Of a stretch of DNA of 64,000 nt, positions 25,721 through 32,872 are shown piece after piece; position 1 is the first letter of the stretch, and each line of letters opens with the position of its first letter. The stretch comes from Deltaproteobacteria bacterium. Its GTDB lineage: Bacteria; Myxococcota_A; UBA9160; UBA4427. Location: the NCBI GenBank assembly GCA_002719955.1, contig PBFW01000007.1, forward strand, positions 3,724-67,723, written 5' to 3'. The notes under the pieces were generated by a model. It worked only from the letters and a program-made list of their open reading frames with translations, was not told the DNA's origin and made no database searches. The translations under genes and the position numbers were made by a program.

Positions 25721-27898
25721 ATGAACGCCGAGAACAGTGCACGACCTCCTTTCCTACTCGGAGTCGAGGTTTTCGCCCTGCTGCTGATCATTGTTCTTGG
25801 GCTGTGGGCACGAATCAACGATCTGAACGAGTGGAAGAGCGCCCCCAGAATAGCATTCCATCAAGGGGAGCCGCTCCTCGCCACCTACGACGGATATTTC
25901 TACCTAACGCTGGCCCGGGATTTACTCGAGGACCGTTATGAGCGGATCGACGAACTCCGATCCGTACCGGACCACCCACTCAGGCCGTCCCCGCCCCCAC
26001 TTCTTTCCGTGCTGGCAGCCGGCATCGCCAAATTGACACGCATTTCTCTCAACTGGATCGGAGTGATCCTGCCAGCTGTGCTTGGCACGCTAGTCGCCCT
26101 GCCGCTCTACGGGCTCGGCAGGCTCTTTCGAGGGCCGGTCATGGGATTGTCCTCTGCGCTCCTGGGCGTCCTTCCCGCGGCGTACGTGTATCGGAGCAGC
26201 CTGGGTCGATTCGATACGGATTGTCTCATCGTCACTCTGACCATGTCCGGCATTTTCTTCTTCCTCCGCTTCGCGGAGGAGAAGGGGAGAAGAAGGTATC
26301 TCTTTCTGGTCGCCGGGCTCCTCAACTACGCGATCTTCCTCTGGTGGTGGGATCAGGCAACGCATGTTGTCACCCCGATCTCGCTCTTTCCTCTCCTTGT
26401 TGCCCTGGTGTTCCACTACCGCCCCCCCCGCCCGGAAGCACTCGTCCTCCTTTCGCTTTTCTGCGCGGGAACGCTCCTTGTTCTCACCATCACTGGTTGG
26501 GATGTGCTGCAGCAGATACTACGCAGCATCATGTCGGCGCACGGTTATCTTTCCAAGGCACCCGTGGGAGACTTCCCGAATATGGGTCTGAGCGTCTCGG
26601 AACAAGGGCGCCACTCCTTTGCGCTAATCATGGAACGCGCAGCCGGCAGTTGGCCTGTTTTCGTTCTGTCGATTGGCGGACTTTTCCTCCTGCTCCGGGA
26701 AAGGCCAACGAAGTTCATCTTCCTTTCCGTTCCGATCCTGCTCGGCGGGCTTTCTTTTTCCTCTGCCTCACGTTTTGAGATGTTCCTGGGGCCCGTCTGT
26801 GCCCTTGGCGGAGGTTTTCTCGTTTCAGAGATCTGGCAGAGACGAACTCGGTCTCTTCTTGCCGTACCTGCTGCTTTGGTGCTGACTGGACTTGCAGCCG
26901 GCAGCATGATCCATGGATACCACAGGACCACCAACTGGCCGCCGATTCACCCGAGTACCGTACAAGGCATGGAACTTGCCCAATCGAAGACTCCTCCAGA
27001 GTCGGTCCTCTGGACGACATGGGGCTACGGGTACGCAATCAATTACTGGGCGCGGCGTGCCACCATGAACGACGGGCAGGTGCATACGGGAGAGCGCACT
27101 GTCTATAATTTCATCCCTTTTGCCACGGATGATTCCCGACTCGCCGCCAATTTCATCCAGTTCTTCTCAAAACACGGGACGGCCGGAATCCAGAATTTCT
27201 ACAGATCCCTGGGCGACGATGACGCCAGGGGGCTTTCTCTGATCAAAGAAATTCTGGCGGCAGGCCCTCAGGCGGGGGAAGAGATTCTCGCCTCCCATGA
27301 CCTGGCGCCCGTTGGCCAATTGAATACGACCAGCGATTGGCTTGATTTCTTCTTCCCGGCGGATGCCCCCCCCTCGTTCATCTTCCTGCACCGCAAGATG
27401 CCCGCCACCAGTTATTGGTGGTTCTGGTTTGGAAGCTGGGACATCGAACGCTTGGACGGCACTCATCCAAGCCGCGCGACTTTCAGAAATATTTCCATCA
27501 GGGGGACGGAAATCAGGGGCAGCAGTGGTCTTGTCGCTGACCTTGAAAATGGCCTAGTTCGATATCAAGGTCGCGAGATTCGAATCGGCCGCGCCGTCAT
27601 TCATGAGGGGTTGAAGACTCGGGAATACGATTTCAGCGATGGCGGAAGTGAGGAATTGAAGGTGCTGCTGCCAACACGTTTCGCCGTACTCCAAGAAGGA
27701 AAACTGGCTAGGTCGGTTTTCAGCAATCTGTATTACAGCGAAAGCGGCCCATCACGGTATTTCCGACCGGTGGAGCTAAAAAGGCCTGCCTACCAACTAT
27801 GGGAAGTCACAGGCGATTCCTTCACCGGTGCCCATCCCTCTCCAGACACGCGTCATCGGGAGAGCGACCCCCCGGCCGAATTCCGTTTCGACGAGTAA
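25721..27898 (+). CDS. PglB-like STT3 oligosaccharyltransferase with altered WWDYG motif
   Basis: A 725-residue GT-C protein with about 13 N-terminal helices and a periplasmic C-terminal domain. It follows bacterial PglB closely: ATYDGYFYLTLARDLLED (D57, as in the first catalytic Asp motif), GRFDTDCLIV (D165/D167, as in GYYDTD), SVSE at 291-294 in the external loop (the TIXE/SVSE position), SRFEMFLGP with R351, and NDGQVHTGERTVYNFIPFAT after the signature motif. The signature WWDYGY is TTWGYGY at 432-438: the first Trp and the Asp are replaced. STT3 enzymes transfer lipid-linked oligosaccharide to Asn of exported proteins, and WWD binds the +2 Ser/Thr. The altered motif predicts relaxed or different acceptor recognition. 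Confidence 0.87.
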   Translation: MNAENSARPPFLLGVEVFALLLIIVLGLWARINDLNEWKSAPRIAFHQGEPLLATYDGYFYLTLARDLLEDRYERIDELRSVPDHPLRPSPPPLLSVLAAGIAKLTRISLNWIGVILPAVLGTLVALPLYGLGRLFRGPVMGLSSALLGVLPAAYVYRSSLGRFDTDCLIVTLTMSGIFFFLRFAEEKGRRRYLFLVAGLLNYAIFLWWWDQATHVVTPISLFPLLVALVFHYRPPRPEALVLLSLFCAGTLLVLTITGWDVLQQILRSIMSAHGYLSKAPVGDFPNMGLSVSEQGRHSFALIMERAAGSWPVFVLSIGGLFLLLRERPTKFIFLSVPILLGGLSFSSASRFEMFLGPVCALGGGFLVSEIWQRRTRSLLAVPAALVLTGLAAGSMIHGYHRTTNWPPIHPSTVQGMELAQSKTPPESVLWTTWGYGYAINYWARRATMNDGQVHTGERTVYNFIPFATDDSRLAANFIQFFSKHGTAGIQNFYRSLGDDDARGLSLIKEILAAGPQAGEEILASHDLAPVGQLNTTSDWLDFFFPADAPPSFIFLHRKMPATSYWWFWFGSWDIERLDGTHPSRATFRNISIRGTEIRGSSGLVADLENGLVRYQGREIRIGRAVIHEGLKTREYDFSDGGSEELKVLLPTRFAVLQEGKLARSVFSNLYYSESGPSRYFRPVELKRPAYQLWEVTGDSFTGAHPSPDTRHRESDPPAEFRFDE

Positions 27899-28119
27899 TC
27901 CACCCCATCGACGGGAGCGCGAGATATTCCCACCCTGCCGCTCACTCCCTCGTTGCGAACTCACCCGGTGAGCTGACCGGTGTTTCGATGAAGACGACGA
28001 CCTTCGATGACTCAAATCACGGGATCGGTGCAGACCGGGCTCTCTTGTCCAGATTCTGGCTGGACTGGAGAGAGGCTCTGCTCCGCGTCGATCACAGGAA
28101 GAAACGAGCACGAACCATT

Positions 28120-28536
28120 CTCCATTTCCTGGACCGTCCGCTTCCGCGTCAAGCGCCGCAACGGATTTGTAGCAGGCCATCTCCATCGCGGAGAACCACG
28201 GCCACCCGGCGTAATAGGCAAAATAGAATACGAATTCCTGGAACTCATCGCGCGAGATATCTTCGCTCGCGAGCGCCGCCTGGACATGCGACTCGACGGG
28301 CTGGTCGGCCCCGGCGCAGGCGAGGGTGATCCAGTGGCGATCGCGGGGGAGAGGCCCGGGCGGTCCCAGAATTCGACAAATACGGAATCGATGACGCCCT
28401 TGCCAGTGAATACGCTGATTCCCAGTGATGCTTCGCTGACCATCACCTCCCTAGACCGCTTGCGGCCCGCTTCGTTCCCGCTTCCGCAGCGTCCCTCGAG
28501 ATCCGCACCAAAGGGCTCATCGATCACCTCGTCCAT
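28120..28536 (-). pseudogene. Carboxymuconolactone-decarboxylase-family gene with one-base frameshift
   Basis: From ATG 28536 (MDEVIDEPFGADLEGRCGSG) the frame runs to FVEFWDRPGLSP. It then continues only one frame over as RDRHWITLACAGADQPVESH, QAALASEDISRDEFQEFVF and AYYAGWPWFSAMEM. Together these match a ~140-residue AhpD/CMD-family protein (WxRPGLxxRDRxxITLA, then SxxExxEFVxxxAxYAGWP). The break falls in a run of five C (G5 at 28345-28349 on the plus strand); one extra C would restore the frame. The end is unclear, as the second frame runs on to 27797 without family resemblance. From 27899 to about 28100 I see nothing else. Confidence 0.75.
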
Positions 28537-28900
28537 GGCGGAGTCGAACTCTCCGAGATGACTGACGATAGAGACCAAGCAAATGACCGTGCTTCCGGAT
28601 ACCCCACGCGCGAGAAATGCATCGAGCAGTCGGGCGACCCCCGACAGGCCCACTCGGAGGATATCCCCACCATCCAGCCATGGAGGGCGACAGGCAGATT
28701 CCGACCGTCAGACCCGAGCAGAACATCGAGTGCCCGCCGCACCCGCAGTCCTTATGCCGGGGCAGGCACGCGAGTCCCTCGACGGAGCCGACTCGCTTGA
28801 ATAGGCCCTCGACGCTCAAACCGGTGAAGTGCTCACTGAACGAATCCCCGGGCTCGCCCAGCGTGCGCCTCGCCCGGTCGGTACACGAAACGACCGCCGA
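28537..28900 (-). pseudogene. Possible short-chain dehydrogenase remnant
   Basis: Upstream of the decarboxylase relic, pieces in different frames read VEGLFKRVGSVEGLACLP (about 28750-28820) and DAFLARGVSGSTVICLVSIV (about 28560-28625). They vaguely match the 'ALFERVGRVDGLV' and 'RGGGSIVxVSSI' regions of short-chain dehydrogenases, in the right order and on the same strand. The Rossmann glycine motif and the YxxxK motif are not visible. This is weak evidence and the stretch could be non-coding. Confidence 0.25.
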
Positions 28901-28944
28901 GCACCGATGTAGCCTGCATCAGCCTCCCCGATCGAGTCATTTCC

Positions 28945-29663
28945 ATGCGAAACAGGGCCATCGTCCTCGCGACTTTTTCGATTTTCCTCACGTGCGCGCA
29001 CGCCATCCGTTCGGCGCAGGTGAACGCCCTGAATCGGGATAGCGCGATCGGCATGAACCTCGAGAAGTATCAGTACGCAAGCCGAGCGTCACCTTCGCAA
29101 ATGCCATGAAGAGCGCGCGGGCGTGGGCTGAGACGCCGAGCGGGTCGAGCTGCGGCAGCGATTATTCGGGAACCTCGGATGCGGACGGATTTCCGACGCA
29201 GTTTGGCGATCGGGAGCGCATCTTCGCGCATTTATTCCAGGCGAACTACAGCGACGTCGCCTGGCCGATCGTGATCTACGAAGGCGGCAGCCATCTCCAT
29301 GACAAAATCTCACAGCCTTGCGCCGACCTCACGATCGATCGCCGACAGCTACCTCATCAATGCCTATCAGTCGGCGCTCGACGATTGGCGAGACCTCGAC
29401 ACCCTGAACGGCTACGAGCTGAACGAATATTTCTTTTTCGACTACTCGGGTCGCCAGGCACTGAATGCGCCGGGAAACCTCTTCGGGCATCGGGAATCCA
29501 ACGAGAGGACATGGCCCAATGAGACGGACGTGCTCGAATGGGACGAGACGCCCGCGAATGAGTGCTGATGGGGAATTGTGAGCTGGAGACCGTTCCCGAA
29601 TCGAATCTGTCAGCACAGGTCTTGGCGGGGCTGCTCGCTACGGTCGCTCTCGCTCGCAGGCGA
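28945..29663 (+). pseudogene. Decayed secreted protein with PEP-CTERM-like tail
   Basis: ATG 28945 begins a good signal peptide (MRNRAIVLATFSIFLTCAHA) followed by NRDSAIGMNLEKYQYAS. The reading then shifts: KPSVTFANAMKSARAWAETP and SDVAWPIVIYEGGSHL are in a second frame, LINAYQSALDDWRDLDTLNG with ELNEYFFFDYSGRQ in the next, and VPESNLSAQVLAGLLATVAL followed by ARRR (29592-29663) in a fourth piece. The parts resemble secreted cellulose-binding or glycosidase-like proteins (GMNL..., F.NAMK.ARAW, YEGG.HL). The last piece has PEP-CTERM layout: a VPES box, a hydrophobic helix and a basic end. At least three frameshifts abolish the product. Confidence 0.7.
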
Positions 29664-29738
29664 TCCTGGAGCCCCCCACGAGCCCGCGCAGAGTTCCAAT
29701 CGATTCGTGAAACACCCGGATCTGCTCTGAGCCAGGGG

Positions 29739-30980
29739 CTACGAACCAGGCGAGGCCGAACCGAACGACGCTCGATCAGAGCGTGAGCGAATGAACCACC
29801 CCGTGGACGCCAGACTGAGAAGTACCAGGAGCCCATAGAACGGAGGGGAGAGCGTCGGTACGGGCACGCTGATCACCCCGTCGTCCACGAACTGGTAATA
29901 GTCGACGGGCCGATTCCAGGACTCGACCGGTGCGGCATGGGTATAAAGATATTTCTGGTAAAGGCTCCCAATGGCCTTCACGACATCGTCGTCATAGGTG
30001 AACTCGTGGACGAAACCATCGACAAAAATGACCTGAAAGGTCATACCCGCCAGATAGTCGGTGTTGTCGATATCAAAGGTCTCATCGCGCGCACCGGCTA
30101 CCTGGCGACCCGGATCCAGGCCGACTCCGGCTGGCGCTTCCACCAAGCCGTCGAGGGACCATGCGTGACGCGAGAAGGGGATCAGCGGTCCACCATTCGG
30201 CGTGCAGTTCTCGACACAGATGAGATCCCCGTCCACGCCGAAGAGCGTACGCCGGGTATTCTGGAGTTCCGCGGTAGGCGCCGCCGACCGAACCATGCGA
30301 AATTCTCGGATCGCGACGCCACCCGGCTCAGAAATATTCTTGATCTGGACAGAAAACCACATGTAGAAATCCGGACGCTTCCGCTCGAAACGGATCTCGA
30401 ACGCGTGGGCACTGCTGACTTCGGGATGAAGGCCCTCCACCGCGTCCAACCGTAATCCCTTACTCGTGCCATCGAGATTCGTCAGCCGAATATGGGTGAC
30501 AAAATTCTCGCTCCCGAATTCGATGAAGAAATGTTTGACTCCGGCAAAATCGTTTTCCTGACGATCCTGAGATCGATTACGAGCGTCTTGTGTGTCAAAA
30601 CTGGCCACCGCCACAAAGCTCGTTCCATCGGAGCTGACCTCGACGAGCACGTTCGCATTGTCGGTCGCCCCGAGTCCGCCCACGAACGCAGAGACGACGA
30701 GATCGTGCTGCATCGGAATATTCAGGAGGGGAACCGCAAAGCTCAACTCGGCGGTCTCACCGACATCGAAGATGTCCGCGCTCGTTCCGCCAAAACCGAG
30801 GCCGACATCATTGACGAAAAAATAGTCGGGCACGCCCAACGCGACGGCGGAAGCGCCTGTCGAGCCAGACACGTCCGAGGCATTCGACGCAAAGGATGCG
30901 ATTTGTGCACCGGCAGGTGCAGACCCGATCGCAAAGCAGGTCACCCAAATGAGGGCCGAAATTCGGCTTTGGCTGAACAT
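29739..30980 (-). CDS. Secreted protein with IPTL-CTERM-like sorting signal
   Basis: A 413-residue exported protein of unknown function. ATG 30980 is preceded by a good ribosome-binding site (GAGGTG, 9 bases upstream). Residues 1-25 form a signal peptide ending GSAPAGA. The middle looks like a discoidin/jelly-roll-type extracellular domain (ELSFAVPLLNIPMQHDLVVS; FFIEFGSENFVTHIRLTNLD). The C-terminus has VPVPTLSPPFYGLLVLLSLA, then a short loop and basic residues RSRSDR. That matches the IPTL-CTERM layout (I/VPTLS, hydrophobic helix, basic tail). Such tails are processed by exosortase-type transpeptidases, and none is in this window. In IPTL proteins the motif is usually followed by W-G; here it is P-F-Y. 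Confidence 0.75.
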   Translation of the reverse strand: MFSQSRISALIWVTCFAIGSAPAGAQIASFASNASDVSGSTGASAVALGVPDYFFVNDVGLGFGGTSADIFDVGETAELSFAVPLLNIPMQHDLVVSAFVGGLGATDNANVLVEVSSDGTSFVAVASFDTQDARNRSQDRQENDFAGVKHFFIEFGSENFVTHIRLTNLDGTSKGLRLDAVEGLHPEVSSAHAFEIRFERKRPDFYMWFSVQIKNISEPGGVAIREFRMVRSAAPTAELQNTRRTLFGVDGDLICVENCTPNGGPLIPFSRHAWSLDGLVEAPAGVGLDPGRQVAGARDETFDIDNTDYLAGMTFQVIFVDGFVHEFTYDDDVVKAIGSLYQKYLYTHAAPVESWNRPVDYYQFVDDGVISVPVPTLSPPFYGLLVLLSLASTGWFIRSRSDRASFGSASPGS

Positions 30981-31154
30981 TTAATTTTCACCTCGGAACA
31001 ATTGACGACCCCAGCTCTTTTTCGGTCGAACGAAGCCCACACTTGAGAAGATCAGAATCTGGTCGCCTACTGAATACGCGTCTTCTATGAACCCTCAAGC
31101 CCCTTTATTCGTCGTGCTCCTCTGCTCCGCAAAACAAGGCCGCTCGCGCTTCGA

Positions 31155-31805
31155 ATGATACCCCGGGCTCACGTCGACCTTCCTGACCGTCTCCGAAATC
31201 TCTGGGTGTTCGCAGCAAACTACATCCCCCGCTCTTCGCACTCTGCGTCGCACACCCATCGGGGCCTTTCCAGTTTTCGGGACGCCGAGCTCGACCAAAT
31301 CGACGTCGCCGAGCGCGTCGTGAACCCGGAAATCCTTTCCATGTGAGCAAAAGCGCCTCCGATCGGCGGGTATTTGCGCGCCGGCCCCTGGGATGAATCG
31401 GAAAACGAGTTAGCGACAGACCTCAGGTGCTGCCAATCTTCGACGACTGCTCCTGCACGAATGGAGATCGCCGGGAGGTGGCCACCCCGAACGGCGAGAT
31501 GCTCAAACCGCCCCATACGCATTGAGAGCTGCTCGAGGGCATTCCCGAACGAGGACGGAATCTCGAATCGGGCAGGATCATCTGATCGCCGCTCGCCTCC
31601 TCCGAACCCAGGCCCTCAAGATTCGCGCTCCGGCCGTTCTTTCGAAAGCGGAGGTCCGTGACAAGCCCCTTCGATCGCCGACGGTATCATCGCGGACCAC
31701 GGCGGCGAAACCCGCGCTGACCCCGTGGCCGGCGAGGGTAGCCGAGTGCTGATCGCACTCCCGATCGTAGAGCCGGATGAGCAGAACCGAGGAGGCGGGG
31801 CCTGA
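31155..31805 (+). pseudogene. Probable histidine kinase remnant (ATPase end)
   Basis: The most convincing part is the last ~45 codons, SIADGIIADHGGETRADPVA followed by GEGSRVLIALPI and a TGA at 31803, which matches the G2 end of a sensor kinase ATPase domain (SIAxGIVxxHGGxIxxxSxxGxGxxFxIxLP). Upstream in the same direction, DAELDQIDVAERVV resembles the linker after the phosphoacceptor helices. Between them are stops and frame changes, and the N, G1 and GTGLGL motifs are lost. From 30981 to 31154 I see only the promoter region of the minus-strand IPTL gene. Confidence 0.4.
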
Positions 31806-31823
31806 ATGTCGGAAGGAAGATCC

Positions 31824-32711
31824 ATGGAGAGCTACGAACATATCGTTTTCGAAAAGGAGAGGGGGCGGGCGCGCATCGTCTTGAATCGTCCAGATCGGCA
31901 TAACGCCATCAGCGGAAAGACAACCCGGGAGATCCACGAGGCGCTCTGGAAGGCGGATGCGGACGAGGAAGTCCATGCCATCGTGATCAAGGGCGAAGGC
32001 CCCAGTTTCTGCTCTGGCGCCGATCTACGGGGTTACGAAGAGTCTCCCGATCGATCGGGACGCACTGGCACGCGGCATATCGATGATGACTGCTGGCAGA
32101 TCGAGGCGGGGCAGCGTCTGAACCTGGCCGCCTTCGACATGCACAAACCCGTCATCGCCCAGGTCCACGGCCATTGTCTGGCGCTCGGGACCGTCATTGC
32201 GCTCTTCTGCGACATGGTAATCTGCGCCGACGATGCGCGTATCGGGTTCCCGCCCGCCCGCGATCTAGGAGCCCTGCCCTCGAATATGTGGCTCTACCAT
32301 GTGGGGCCCCAGTGGGCGAAGCGACTCACGATGACCGGGGACACGATCACAGGGGAAGAAGCCGCCATCCTGGGCTTCGCCATGAAATCCGTGCCCGCTG
32401 ACCTGCTCGAAGCCGAGGTCGAGGGACTCGTCGACCGATTGGCGAAAATCGATCATCACCTGCTCTCTGCCAACAAGCGCATCATCAATCTGGGCCTCGA
32501 GTTGATGGGGGCACGCACCCTTCAGCGACTCGCCGCGGAGAACGACGCGCGAGCCCATCTCGCGCCGGGAACCAGCGCCTACTACGAGCGCGTCAAGGAT
32601 ATGGGGGTCACCCGTGCCTTCAAGGAGCGTGATGCCGCCTTCGGCGATGGGCGCGCACGCGTCCGAGGGCCGGAAGTGCGAAACGAAAAGGGGCAGCTCG
32701 TCAACCGCTGA
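31824..32711 (+). CDS. Enoyl-CoA hydratase/isomerase family protein
   Basis: A crotonase-fold protein of about 295 residues. I prefer ATG 31824 (MESYEHIVFE) over the in-frame ATG 31806, because GGAAGG lies 7 bases before the second one. Family features are RIVLNRPDRHNAISGKTTRE, the oxyanion-hole IVIKGEGPSFCSGADLRGYE, and AQVHGHCLALGTVIALFCDM with ARIGFPPARDLGALPS. The usual catalytic Glu positions are not both evident, so the exact reaction on the acyl-CoA (hydration, isomerisation or cleavage) is open. It stands alone between unrelated genes. Confidence 0.88.
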   Translation: MESYEHIVFEKERGRARIVLNRPDRHNAISGKTTREIHEALWKADADEEVHAIVIKGEGPSFCSGADLRGYEESPDRSGRTGTRHIDDDCWQIEAGQRLNLAAFDMHKPVIAQVHGHCLALGTVIALFCDMVICADDARIGFPPARDLGALPSNMWLYHVGPQWAKRLTMTGDTITGEEAAILGFAMKSVPADLLEAEVEGLVDRLAKIDHHLLSANKRIINLGLELMGARTLQRLAAENDARAHLAPGTSAYYERVKDMGVTRAFKERDAAFGDGRARVRGPEVRNEKGQLVNR

Positions 32712-32872
32712 GAGCGACACACCCCCTCTTGGGTGGCGGTCAATAGGCGAGACCTAGGCGCGCTGGGTGGATCCATTTCTCAGGGTAGGTCTTTCACGGT
32801 GCCCTGGAACGGAATGGCCATCTCGGCTCCCGTCAAGGAATCGATCATCGCGATTCGGAGATCACGGGGTCG

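Noticed and set aside
28007-28561. Plus-strand frame of about 185 codons
   Set aside because: The minus strand carries a recognisable decarboxylase-family protein over the same bases; the plus frame has no motif.
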